64,000 bases of DNA. It comes from Malus domestica. Lineage: Eukaryota; Streptophyta; Magnoliopsida; Rosales; Rosaceae. Positions 47,701 through 58,524 of the stretch are shown piece after piece (position 1 is the first letter of the stretch; each line of letters begins with the position of its first letter). Location: the NCBI RefSeq assembly GCF_042453785.1, contig NC_091668.1:1185501-1249500 (forward strand). The letters run 5' to 3'. The position numbers and the translations under genes were made by a program. The notes under the pieces were generated by a model. That model did no database searches. It was not told the origin of the DNA and saw nothing but the letters and a program-made list of their open reading frames with translations.

Positions 47701-48435
47701 TCGTGGGAGAGTTCTTAGTCCGATTTAAGACACTACGCCATATAGAAATTGAAGCTCTTAATCCATAACAACAACTAAACATTATCTCATTAAATGGCGT
47801 CAATTGTATAAATTCTAAAACATCAGGACGCTCGATTTTGCACTATATATTTCATTAGCTTCAAATGCTCCATGAATTAGACTGATGATTAGCCGCCATG
47901 CGTGCTTCTTGTTAACCACCAAGCTCTACGAGTCAAACCTTTGATTCATGAACTTATAAGCATCAGAGGGAATAAACCATCTTGCTTAACATCAGGAGAC
48001 AAAACCATTGCTGTTGCAGAGACAAAAATATAATGCAAGAAATATGATTTGATGAGGACTCAAAAAATTATATTCTTTTAAATGACCAACCTTAACTATC
48101 TAGTTTCATTATTGATGTACGTTAAGCCTTTGCATCCCTTTTTTAATTTAAATAAAACAGATTACGTACGCTGGGATCTGCCCAACTGCTTCTGTTTAGT
48201 CACGCCCATCAACCAAATAATAATAATAATAATAATGATAGAGACACTAAATTCTTTAAAACCAAATTGCAAATCAAATGATATGTTATCAATAATAAAT
48301 AAGCACGTTAATCGATACTTAATTAATAATCTAATCATCTACAACCACATCATTTAGTTTGCAAATTTGATTAAAAAAATTGGTCTTCCTAATATTACTT
48401 CCAAAAAAAAATATATTGTACTAATTAATAATAAA
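44700..48435. other. Gene-poor AT-rich region
   Basis: No gene recognised in 3.7 kb. It holds a SINE copy (45190-45355), degraded RTE tails at about 45640-45720 (TACTAAGTGAAGTTGGCTGT) and 47765-47850, a 29-bp direct repeat of an AATTTATAACCGTATTTATG unit at 47440-47500, and poly-T and poly-A runs. Confidence 0.5.
45190..45355 (+). mobile_element. tRNA-derived SINE copy (Au-like)
   Basis: Reads GGCGCAACGAAAATATTGTT, a B-box-like GGTCACTGGTTCGGATTGTG, then AAAGCTGTGTACCATAGACG, TCTCGCAAAGTGGGAA and GTTTGGGGTCGCCTTTT. The same layout is at 50080-50255 and 50785-50965, resembling the widespread plant Au SINE. The family name is an inference. Confidence 0.6.
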
Positions 48436-48439
48436 ATAT

Positions 48440-49069
48440 ATCACATTCCGGGTTCGACTCCGTCGTGGCAAGATATTGTCCGCTTTGGGCCCCGATCACA
48501 CCCTCACAGTTTTGTTTATGGGACACAAGAACTTCCCAGTGGGTTACCCATCATGGAAATGCTCTCAAGCGAACTCACTTAACTTCGGAATTCCGATGAA
48601 ACTCGAAGCCAGTGAGCTACCAAAATGCCTCGTGCTAGATAGAGATGGTAATATACATATAAAGCTTACATGATCCACTTCTCTGGACAATGTGGAATCT
48701 TACAATCCACCCCCCTTAGGGGCCCGAGGTTCTCGTTGGCACACTTACGGCCAGGAATTGGCTCTGATACCAAATTGTCACATCTTGGCCTGAGCCCCCA
48801 TCACATCCTGGGTTTGACACCGCCGTAGCACAATATTGTCCGATGTGGGCCCCGACCACACCCTCACAGTTTTGTTTTTGGGGACTCACACGAGAACTTC
48901 CTATTGGGCCATCCATCATAGAAATACTCTCGAGCGAACTCGCTTAACTTCGGAGTTCCTATGGAACCTGAAGCCAGTGAGCTCCCAAAAGGTCTCGTAC
49001 TAGGTAAAGATGAAAATATACATATAAGACTTACATGATCTACTCCCCTGAACGATGTGGGATCTTACA
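48440..49069 (-). mobile_element. Cassandra-type TRIM with 5S rRNA-like LTRs
   Basis: Read on the minus strand. 5' LTR 49069-48776 starts TGTAAGATCCCACATCGTTC. A PBS TGGTATCAGAGCC (complementary to initiator tRNA-Met) is at 48773-48760. A polypurine tract of the type AAGGGGGGTGGA is at about 48706-48716. The 3' LTR starts at 48704 with TGTAAGATTCCACATTGTCC and extends to about 48440. Both LTRs contain a 5S rRNA-like block: AACTCCGAAGTTAAGCGAGT, then CTCGAGAGTA, then ATGATGGATGGCCCAATAGG (GATGGGTGACCxxxTGGGAA in 5S) in the 5' LTR, and a diverged version in the 3' LTR. LTRs with an embedded 5S-like pol III promoter and almost no internal domain define Cassandra. It encodes no protein. The left end is diverged and no target duplication is clear. 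Confidence 0.85.
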
Positions 49070-49555
49070 AAATATTTCCAACATGATAATTAAAATATAT
49101 TTCCCACTTTGGTTGTTCCTTTTATATATTATCGAATTCCACTTTGATAACCATGACCATAGATATCAAATCATCTCACAGCTCAGCTAGCTTCATATAT
49201 ATTATATGCTTTTCTACATGATGTCGAAGTTTATTATTATAAAATTACTAATTTCTGCTAAGTCAACAAAATTATTGTATTTTCCTCTTTCGTTTGGTTC
49301 ACTTTGCTTTCAGTTTGCAGATTATTTGTGCTTAAGGAGAAGGATTAGAAGGTTTTAGAGATTAGCTCGAAAATAGTTAGGTAGGCACTCTATTTCCGCA
49401 CCAAAGAAACATGGTTCAACTTGATTAAGTAATTAACATTAATCAATTACTAGCTAAAAGAAAAGCAGATTCCCAACGTCTTATACTCTGGTGTATTCCT
49501 CTTTCGTGTTTGAATTTTGCATCAAACATGACTTGTTCATATGGAGTTTCTCCGA
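49070..49555. other. Intergenic AT-rich spacer
   Basis: Nothing recognised. Confidence 0.4.
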
Positions 49556-49557
49556 GT

Positions 49558-50965
49558 GGCTGTTTCTACAAGGGCTGTTTTTTGTTTACTCAAATACTTG
49601 AAAACGATTAAGCAACTTCTTCTGATTGTGTAAATTTTATTTTATTTTTTAAATCCATGACTTAAATTTTTGCTATAAAATGAGCTTACTAAGAGGAAAG
49701 GAGTCTGAATACAAAACTCAATGAGTCAATGAAGAACACCTATCCGTCAAAGCAATCTACGACATGCATGTAAAAAGTTTGTTTACCTATTTAGTTCAAA
49801 AGAAAACTAAGGCTTTCGGACAGAGGACAAACATTTGCTATCTAGTTGTAGATCAAATTAAATTGCGAATAATCCACCTCTTACTTACGTAAAGAAGCTT
49901 CGTTCCTATTGAGTTCAAAAATAAACATATCATTCATGACGATTTCTTCCCGAATTATTTTGTGTGTCTTACTTTAACATGCATTAGATCTTCTCCACCT
50001 TAATCATCCCTAAATCCTTATTCAAAATAACAAGCAATAGACTTTTTAAAATAAAATATAAAATATTATCATATGAGGACGAGTTTTGGACCAACGGAAG
50101 GGTTGCTTCTTTGTGACCAAAAGGTTACGGGTTCTAGTCGTGAAAACAATCTCTTTAGAAAATAAGGATGAAGCTGCGTACAATAGATGTTCCTTCCAAT
50201 CCTTGCAAAGCTGAAAACCTTGTTAGTTTGAGATCGCCCCTTATCATAATAGTATCATATAGCTGTTTCTACAAGGGCTGTTTTTGGTTAACTCAAATAC
50301 TTGAAAACGACTAACAGCTTATCGTGATTGTGTAAATTTTATTTTATTTTTTTAAATCCACGACTTAAATTTTTGCTATAAAATGAGTTTACTAAGAGGA
50401 GAAGAGTTTGAATACAAAACTCAATGAGTCGATAAAGAAAACCTATTTGTCAGAGCAATTTACCACTTGTATGCAAAAAGTTTGTTTACCTATTTAGGTC
50501 AAAAGACAACCAAGGCTTTCGGACAGAGGACAAACATTTGCAATCTAGTTGTAGATCAAATTAAATTGCGAATAATCCACCTCTTACGTAAGAAGCTTCG
50601 TTCCTATTGAGTTCAAAAATAAACATATCATTCATGACGATTTCTTGCTTAATTATTTTGTAAGTCTTACTTTAACATGCATTAGATCTTCTCCACTTTA
50701 ATCATCCCTAAATCCTTGTTCAAAATGACAAGCAATAGACCTTTTAAAAATAAAATATAAAATATTATCATATGAGGGCGCAACGGAAAGGTTACTCCTT
50801 TGTGACCAAAATGTTACGGGTTTTAGTCGTGAAAACAATCACGGGTTCTAGTCGTGAAAACAATATCTTTGGAAAACAAGGGTAAAGCTGCGTACGATAG
50901 ATGTTCCTTCTAACCCTCGTAAAGCGGAAAACCTTGTTAGTTTGAGGTCGCCTAATAGCATCATA
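49558..50965. repeat. Local tandem duplication, about 0.7 kb x 2, each with a SINE
   Basis: Copy 1 is 49558-50255 and copy 2 is 50261-50965. Both start with GCTGTTTCTACAAGGGCTGT. Both include GAAAACTAAGGCTTTCGGAC-like and CGTTCCTATTGAGTTCAAAA segments, and end in the same SINE (B-box GGTTACGGGTTCTAGTCGTG in copy 1). Copy 2 additionally has a short internal reduplication of CGGGTTCTAGTCGTGAAAAC at about 50816-50860. The SINE was therefore present before the duplication. Confidence 0.8.
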
Positions 50966-51005
50966 TTCATATAACTATGATATACAAAAGGAAAGTGATT
51001 GGAAA

Positions 51006-51319
51006 TGAACTTTGAGTAATGCTATTCACACCATGTTTTTATACCACATTTCTATACCATCTTAGGTGGCATCTGATGTGGACAACCACATCATTTGAAA
51101 ATTTTGCAAAACCCAAGGAAATGAAGGAGAAAGACTCCTCGTATACCACAATCATCATTTAATTAACTAATTTTTCTTAATTACTAGTTTATTAAATAAT
51201 GAACTAAATTTAAAATTTTGATTCATTCAAATGATATGGCTGTCCACATCAAATGCCACCTAAGGTGATATGAAAATATGGTACAAAAACATAGTATGAA
51301 TAGCATTACTCATGAACTT
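51006..51319. mobile_element. 300-bp MITE with long TIRs and TGAACTT target duplication
   Basis: Body 51013-51312. The TIRs exceed 80 bp: left TGAGTAATGCTATTCACACC, right read inwards TGAGTAATGCTATTCATACT, both running on to CTTAGGTGGCATxTGATGTG. The direct repeat TGAACTT at 51006-51012 and 51313-51319 (8 bp if one shared A is counted) suggests a hAT-type duplication. Confidence 0.78.
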
Positions 51320-51349
51320 TCTCTAATCTTTTGAATAATATTTGGCCCA

Positions 51350-51960
51350 TATACAACAACAACAACAACAACAAAGCCTTTTCCCACTAAGTGGGGTCGG
51401 CTATATGAATCCTAGAACGCCATTGCGCTCGGTTTTGTGTCATGTCCTCCGTTAGATCCAAGTACTCTAAGTCTTTTCTTAGAGTCTCTTCCAAAGTTTT
51501 CCTAGGTCTTCCTCTACCCCTTCGGCCCTGAACCTCTGTCCCGTAGTCACATCTTCGAACCGGAGTGTCAGTCAGCCGATTTTCTCTCATCTTTCCTACA
51601 ATTTCGGCTACTCCTACTTTACCTCGGATATCCTCATTCCCAATCTTATCATTTCTCGTGTGCCCACACATCCCACGAAGCATCCTCATCTCCGCTACAC
51701 CCATTTTGTGTACGTGTTGATGCTTCACCGCCCAACATTCTGTGCCATAAAACATCGCTGGTCTTATTGCCGTCCTATAAAATTTTCTCTTGAGCTTCAG
51801 AGGCCTACGACGGTCACACAACACGCCGGATGCACTCTTACACTTCATCCATCCAGCTCGTATTCTATGGTTGAGATCTCCATCTAATTCTCCGTTCTCT
51901 TGCAAGATAGATCCTAGGTAGCGAAAACGGTCACTTTTTGTGATCTTCGCTAGATTGCTC
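51350..51960 (-). mobile_element. RTE-clade LINE, 5'-truncated copy with (GTT)n tail
   Basis: Minus strand. The 3' tail (GTT)n is at 51355-51373, preceded by the GTCGGCTATATGAATCC-type conserved end (plus-strand view). The remaining protein is the post-RT C-terminal domain: [81 protein letters not shown] short deletion removes the RWFGHVQRRP segment present in the copy at 58525-59990. No RT domain remains. Confidence 0.8.
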
Positions 51961-52255
51961 CGGTCATTAGTGTGGATAAGTATATAAATGGATAGAGATA
52001 GGAAAGCAAACACAAGATGTACGTGGTTCACCCAGATTGGCTACGTCCACGGAATAGAAGAGTTCTCATTAATTGTGAAGGGTTTACACAAGTACATAGG
52101 TTCAAGCTCTCCTTTAGTGAGTACAAGTGAATGATTTAGTACAAATGACATTCGGAAATATTGTGGGAGAATGATCTCGTAATCACGAAACGTTTGTTAT
52201 TCCTATCCTTTCTTTGTTAGCCATTACCCCCAAGCCCTATTACAACCCTTGACTT
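51961..52255. repeat. LTR-like fragment at the LINE 5' junction
   Basis: Sequence with ACGTGGTTCACCCAGATTGG and GGCTACGTCCACGG phrases, which I recognise as typical of plant LTR retrotransposon ends. Too short and bounded to classify. Confidence 0.35.
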
Positions 52256-52259
52256 CAAT

Positions 52260-54345
52260 CTTGAGTGTTGTGTGTTTCAATTTGTGGAGTTCGAAATCGG
52301 TATGAGCATATGGTGTCACTGGTTCTCGCATCTAAGTTGTAGCATACCATTCATGAGATCATATCTAAACATGCTTATTAACTCCAGAAATTGCTTTCTT
52401 TGTTATAACATATATGAGTACTAGTCTTCCATGTTTACATCAATCTTCTCACATATAACTAGTGTAAGGTGTGCAGTCAGAAAATGTGTGTGAAAATAGA
52501 GAGTATCTAGTAAGGAATTGAGGGAATTCTCTAAGGCATGTCACTACATTCAAAATGTTGTTTTAATTGATTAAATGTGAGTTAGTGAATGGTGACTATG
52601 ATTAAGTATGCTCGAGGGTAAGGATTGCTTAAATCTATGTAAGTGGTGATATTTGGCATGTCATGTTTCATTGAAAATCCCTGAGGCAAATGTTGGAAGG
52701 TCTAGGTTATGTTTTGTTTGTTTCGTTTGTTTTGTTTTGCTCGAGGACTAGCAAAAGCTAAGTGTGGGAGAATTTGATAAGAGCATATTTATGCGACTTA
52801 GTTAGCTTGTTCTTGTGCATTTATGTTGTTATTTCTTAGTCAATTATGTATTTTAAGCTATTTTCGTGTGTTTGTAGGTTCAAATAACAAAGTTAGAAAC
52901 AAAGTGCTATTCGGAGCATTTTGGAGCATTTTTGGACCAAGATTGGATAGTGCAAGCATGGAGACATGAGGATGGACGTTTTTGAAGATTTGAAGGCTAG
53001 AAATCAGCATGTGTGTGTGCAAGTGTGTTGACCTACAACTCCAAACATCCATCCACTACACCCATTACATCCACTCATTACCAAACACTCACCCACTACA
53101 CCCATTACATCCACTCATTACCACAACATACACCACTACCATCTTAATAAGATGGTGGTCCTCTCCCTAGCCTATAAATACATCCACCCTTCACCATAAC
53201 AACGGGGGGGAGAAAAAGATCCATCAAAAGACACTACATTCATATCTCACAACTCCATACACTTACACTTTCATTCCTTGGCTGAGAGAACACAATCCAC
53301 GCATCCACCCTTCACCATAACTCACCTATATCCATCCACCACCATAATTTACCACTCATCCATCAAACCACACCTTGTGCCGCAACAAAGAGAAGAAGGA
53401 GGACCCTTGGACGTGCTTGCCATTCAAGTTGGATTGTTAGAGCGTTTTTAGGTGTTTTCATTCTTTTGTTTTCAATGTCTAAATTTGTTTATCTTTGCTT
53501 TGTGAGTATGAGGAACTAAACCCCCCTTAGCTAGGGGGAATTCGAAACCATGTTCATGCTTGCAATATGATTTGATTACCTTCAGTTGTGATTTCATAAG
53601 TTGTGAATTCAATTTGTTTAACTGCTTGATTGATAACTTATTCCTGTATGTTTATTAAGAGTGCACACTTAGTTTGCATGCATGAATATGATGCTAGAGT
53701 ATAAGTGAGTTTCACCTAATAGTTACAAACTTATATTCACAAGTAGTGGAGGTCGCTTATAAACGATCGCGTTAAATAAATTCTTGGCAGGAGTTTCATG
53801 CTCATCATAGTAACGAATGCCTCGTCAATACTTATAGTTTTCATAATGCTTAATGATCTTTGATTGTATCTTTATTGTGCTGTTCACGTAAAGAACTTTT
53901 GAAGAATGCTTGAATTGTTGTATGCGCTTTCCCATCCAATTCAATAACTTAAGGAGAACTTGAAGGTTAATTTAAGCAGACTTAATTAACCTGGGGTGTT
54001 GAGTTTCATGATTGATCGAAAGAACAACTAAAAATTGGTTTATGTGCAAGTATGTCATGTGTGGAGAAGAACCTCCTAGCTAGCCTTCCATCCATTCAAT
54101 TTACTCAAATTCGTGCAGATTTCATTAGTTCTTTAATTTACTTGTTTTGTTTTCAAATTCGTCAAAACCAAAACCCCCTTTACTTTAAAGTGTTTTATTA
54201 GTCAAAATCTATTTTGATTTGTGTTTTTAGGTGTCCCAAAAGTGTGTTAGAGTCCAAATCTGCCTAGTTTGTGTTTTTAGGCAGATTTAAGCGTTTTTAG
54301 CTTGTTTTGAGTCCTTTGACTTTGTTTTAAGTTCTTTGAGTCTAG
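52260..54345 (+). mobile_element. 3' end of a truncated gypsy-type element with partial LTR
   Basis: A GCTCGAGGACTAGCAAAAGC block and a polypurine-like AAGTGTGGGAGAATT precede the LTR start TGATAAGAGCATATTTATG at about 52776. This border is characteristic of plant Athila/Tat-type gypsy elements. The LTR continues about 1.57 kb, with a TATA-like CCTATAAATACATCC at about 53170. It stops abruptly at 54345 at the junction with a reversed coiled-coil ORF, without a CA terminus or PBS. The 5' part of the element is missing. Confidence 0.65.
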
Positions 54346-54713
54346 TTTAGCCCCCTAATCTCCTGTTTGAGACTCATCACTTCAGCCGCCAATGATTCAA
54401 CTTGGCGGGTTCGAGCAAATAGGCGTTGGGCCATATTAGACACAGAACCTGCACACTGAACACTGAGAGCCAGCGAATCCTTAACAGCTAACTCATCAGA
54501 CCGTTTGGAAAGTAGTCTGTTATCTTTGGGAGTGAGAAGGTTCCTGGCCACCACCGCAGCGGTCATATCATTCTTCATCACGGAATCCCCAACGGTAAGA
54601 GGACCAGTAGGGGAGACGAAGGATGGGCGCCATATGTTGTCTGGAGAAGGCGGGGCTGCCTCTTCAACAAGGTTCAAGTCAAAACGACGGTCGGAGGGGC
54701 CAGACATTTTCAA
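54346..54713 (-). pseudogene. N-terminal half of a repeat-encoded coiled-coil protein (inverted half)
   Basis: Minus strand from MSGPSDRRFDLNLVEEAAPP (ATG at 54707; an in-frame ATG lies two codons upstream). Further blocks are NIWRPSFVSPTGPLTVGDSV, LLTPKDNRLLSKRSDELAV and QRLFARTRQVESLAAEVMSL. It ends KQEIRGL just before a chance stop at 54344-54342. The heptad-rich end predicts a coiled coil that should continue; its continuation lies on the opposite strand at 57950-58264. I associate this protein with high-copy repeats rather than a host gene. Function unknown. Confidence 0.65.
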
Positions 54714-54839
54714 AGGTGTTGAAGAGAGAAGAGGTCGGACAAATCAAGATCTTAGAAGTGCAAGAAGGAAGCTTCTACTGGTGGTGATTCAAGTGTGCTT
54801 TGAAACTTAATGCCAGCCCCTATAAAAATCTGCACCCGA

Positions 54840-56880
54840 CGGAGCTTCAGAAATCGAAGAGGCGCCTGCTCAGAAATCGAAGAGGCGTTTACTTTCTCAA
54901 AAGTTGGGCTGCTTAGAGATCACGAGGGTTAATCTCAGAAATCGAAGAGGCGTTTGCTTTCTCAAAAGTTGGGCTGCTCAAAGACCACGAAGGCCGATCT
55001 CAGAAATCGAAGAGGTTTGCTTTCTCAAAAGCTGGGCTGCTCAGAGACCACGAGGGCCGATCTCAGAAATCGAAGAGGTTTGCTTTCTCAAAAGATGGGC
55101 TGCTCAGAGACCACGAGGGCCGATCTCAGAAATCGAAGAAGCACCTACTTTTCCAGCCTTGTCAGCACCTGTCACACGCACACTCAGCTTTGCGGAAATT
55201 ATGGGCATTCTGTCGAAGACTTCTGGGGAAGTAGAAAACACATGAATCTTACTATTCAATCACCCACTTCCCACACGCAACAATAGCTCACGGGTACCAC
55301 AGATAACTTTGCCAAAGTTCTCTGCCAAAGTTGAGCACGTGAAGCTTGCAACTCCCACTACATCGCTCTGACCAAGAAGGGTAAAAGAATAGCAAAGAAA
55401 CAGCACTAACAAAGTTTAGACCCATAAATTTTGAAGGTCTAGCTACCATATTATTACCCACAAGGGTAAAGGAACAGTACCACTGCTGGATAATTGGAAA
55501 GTCCCTGTGTGTCAACCTCTGTGCTTCGTGGCAAGGTAGACTAGCAAACATGCCCAACCTTTACTCACATTCGAGAAAACACTCCCAATAAGATTGCTTG
55601 CTCCAAAATCGAAGAGGCACCGTCCTCCAAATCTCGAGAGCCAGACTCCCAACATGACTACTTTCTTAAAAATCGAAGAGAGGGTAAAGGAACAGTACCA
55701 TTGCTGGATAATTGGAAAGTCCCTGTGTGTCAACCTCTGTGCTTCGTGGCAAGGTAGACTAGCAAACATGCCCAACCTTTACTCACATTCGAGAAAACAC
55801 TCCCAACAAGATTGCTTGCTCCAAAATCGAAGAGGCACTGCCCTCCGAATCTCGAGAGCCAGACTCCCAACATGATTACTTTCTCAAAAATCGAAGAGAC
55901 ACTGCTTCTCGAATCTTCGAGAGCCAGACCCCCAGCATGATTGCTTTCTCAAAAATCGATGAGGCATCGTTCTCCGAATCAATCGAAGAGGCGCTCGCTT
56001 TCTCAAAAGCTGGGCTGCTCAGAGACCACGAGGGCCGATCTCAGAAATCGAAGAGGCACCTACTTTTCTAGCCTTGTCAGCACCTGTCACACGCAACAAT
56101 AGCTCATGGGTACCACAGATAACTTTGCCAAAGTTCTCTGCCAAAGTTGAGCACGTGAAGCTTGCAGCTCCCACTACATCGCTCTGACCAAGAAAGGTAA
56201 AAGAATAGCAAAGAAACAGCACTAACAAAGTTTAGACACATAAATTTTGAAGGTCTAGCTACCATATTATTACCCATAAGGGTAAAGAAACAGTACCACT
56301 GCTGGATAATTGGAAAGTCCCTGTGTGTCAACCTCTGTGCTTCGTGGCAAGGTAGACTAGCAAACATGCCCAACCTTTACTCACATTCGAGAAAACACTC
56401 CCAATAAGATTGCTTGCTCCAAAATCGAAGAGGCACCGTCCTCCGAATCTCGAGAGCCAGACTCCCAACATGACTACTTTCTCAAAAGCGAAGAGAGGGT
56501 AAAGGAACAGTACCATTGCTGGATAATTGGAAAGTCCCTGTGTGTCAACCTTTGTGCTTCGTGGCAAGGTAGACTAGCAAACATGTCCAACCTTTACTCA
56601 CATTCGAGACAACACTCCCAACAGGATTGCTTGCTCCAAAATCGAAGAGGCACCGCCCTCCGAATCTCAAGAGCCAGACTCCCAACATGATTACTTCCTC
56701 AAAAATCGAAGAGACACTGCTCTCCGAATCTCGAGAGCCAGACCCCCAGCATGATTGCTTTCTCAAAAATCGAAGAGGCATCGTTTTCCGAATCTCGAGA
56801 GCCAGATACCACATACCACTTTTTCAAAGTGCTCTGACAGAGTTAAAACATGTGAAACTGGCAGCTCCCACTACCGTGCT
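54840..56880. repeat. Compound tandem-repeat array (63-bp and about 225-bp units, plus a 0.9-kb duplication)
   Basis: At 54846-55140, about four 63-bp units carry TCAGAAATCGAAGAGG and AAAAGxTGGGCTGCTCAGAG, with an open 21-residue period. From 55460, about 225-bp units with GGAACAGTACCACTGCTGGA, CTTCGTGGCAAGGTAGACTA and CATTCGAGAAAACACTCCCA start near 55460, 55685, 56278 and 56505. The block 55150-55690 is repeated at about 56045-56510. The short motif AAATCGAAGAGGCA links all units. The similar reading frames on both strands are by-products of the repeat and are not called as genes. Confidence 0.8.
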
Positions 56881-56884
56881 ATGA

Positions 56885-57945
56885 CCAAGCAGGGTAAAGG
56901 AATAGCATTACTACTTGTTGTTAGGGAGACTCCTATATATGTCAACTTCCATCCCCAACGGACAGGCAGACCTGCAAAAATGCTTAACCCTTCATCATAT
57001 CTGAGAGGGCACTCCCAACGAAGCCTTTCGAAATATTCAGCTTTCTTTCCCCCCGATAATACCTCTGCAAACAAGCTATACTAGAGCAAGAATATCTCAT
57101 ATCATCAGGGTTAAAAGCAAGAGTATCCCATATCATGCTTTTTCCCTGTCTTTTCCTTTGGCCTTGTTTTTACCTGCAAGACAAGGAGAAAGAGAGCAAT
57201 CAGTCAGCACTTGGAATCAAGCTTCCAGCCAGGAACTGACTGCCTGGAACCCCTTACCTGATTACTTACCTGGCATTGCTCTCGAGTACTCATCTTCAAC
57301 ATGTTATGTTTCCAGGGAAGATTCCGCATCTGCTTGAGGAACAGATAGGGCAAGTGCAAAGGATACAAGGAAGCATGTGGAGACAAGCGTAACAGCACAC
57401 GTGCCGATACATCCATTACTCTGTCAAAAGCAAAAGTATCCCATATCAGCAGGGTGGAACGTACTCTAGATTTGATGGACTTGTTTTGACCCTCAAATTC
57501 TTCAGTCGGCCTTATACTCTGGAGGAAACCAGAAAACCCTCCAGCTCAGTTCAAGAATAAGCCTGTGGAAAGTTACTTCTTCAAAAGCAAAAGTATCTCA
57601 TATCATCTCTTCTCATTTTTCTTCTCTTTATCATTCATGCTGCTGCAAGATGGGGAGAAGGTGAACAATCAGTCGGAGCTCTGATTGCTTACCTTGTCTG
57701 TCACCTCTTTCAGCAGACCCCCTAGCTCGGCGACTTGGGGGACTCCTACTACATGGTTTGTATCGCGCTTGACCAAGCCTGAAACTACAAGTAAGCTTCA
57801 AGTGAAATTGATACATTACCTTGTGCATCTCCACCAGTTAAAGATACCACCCCTGGATGGAGTAAGAGTACTTCCAGAGAAGATGCCACATCTACCTATG
57901 AGACAGATAAGGCAAGTCAAGACGACACCACACTCCGATACTTAG
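56885..57945. other. Non-coding part of the coiled-coil repeat unit
   Basis: No protein domain. Phrases such as AGCAAAAGTATCTCATATCA and its variants recur at about 57085, 57420 and 57585 (TATCCCATATCA). In the original element this would lie upstream of the coiled-coil ORF. Confidence 0.45.
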
Positions 57946-57949
57946 AAGT

Positions 57950-58264
57950 AAGCATGAGAATAAACAGTTGCACCGGCTCGCACATGACTATGCTACAAAC
58001 ATGAAGAGGAAGCTTGACCAGATGAAGGAAACTGATGGTCAGGTTTTACTTGATCATCAGAGATTTGTGGGTTTGTTCCAAAGGCATTTATTGCCTTCAT
58101 CTTCTGGGGCTATACCGCATAATGAAGCTCCGAATGATCAACCTCTGATGCCTCCTCCTTCTAGGGTTCTGTCCAGTACTGAGGCTCCAAATGATCCCCC
58201 TCCGGTGCCTTCTCTTTCTGGGGCTCTACCGACTGCTGAGACTTCTCCTAAGCAACCTTTGTGA
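57950..58264 (+). pseudogene. C-terminal half of the coiled-coil repeat protein
   Basis: Plus frame from AAG at 57950: KHENKQLHRLAHDYATNMKR, LDQMKETDGQVLLDHQRFVG, LFQRHLLPSSSGAI, then Pro-rich repeats (EAPNDQPLMPPPS, EAPNDPPPVPSLSG) and a stop at 58262-58264. It has no start codon of its own. It continues the heptads of the N-terminal half encoded on the minus strand at 54346-54713, the break being at GL/KHENK. Confidence 0.65.
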
Positions 58265-58524
58265 AGGCTCCCTCTTGTGTGTTTATTTTGACTCATGCAT
58301 ATGTACATATTTGTAGCTTATCGGGGATATCAATAAATAAGCTTTCCTTCATTTCAACGTATTGTGTTAAATACACCAAAGCCTTCTTCGCTAAGTTCTT
58401 TGAATTTTCTTTTGTTGAAGCTTGTATGTTGAAGCTTTCTGAGTGGAGCATGTAGGTTGGGGTAGTGTTCCCTTAATTTCCCGAGTGAGGAAAACTTCTC
58501 GGTTGGAGACTTGGAAAATCCAAG

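Noticed and set aside
48430-48470. tRNA-like B-box phrase (GGGTTCGACTCC)
   Set aside because: It belongs to the Cassandra LTR edge; no cloverleaf could be folded around it.
55288-56814. Several similar minus-strand ORFs with recurrent protein fragments (for example MGMFASLPCHEAQRLTHRD)
   Set aside because: They are by-products of the 225-bp tandem units, appear in both orientations, and carry no domain.
54840-56880. CRISPR-like appearance of the repeat array
   Set aside because: Units are much longer than CRISPR repeats, have no constant repeat with unique spacers, and the window is clearly a plant nuclear genome.
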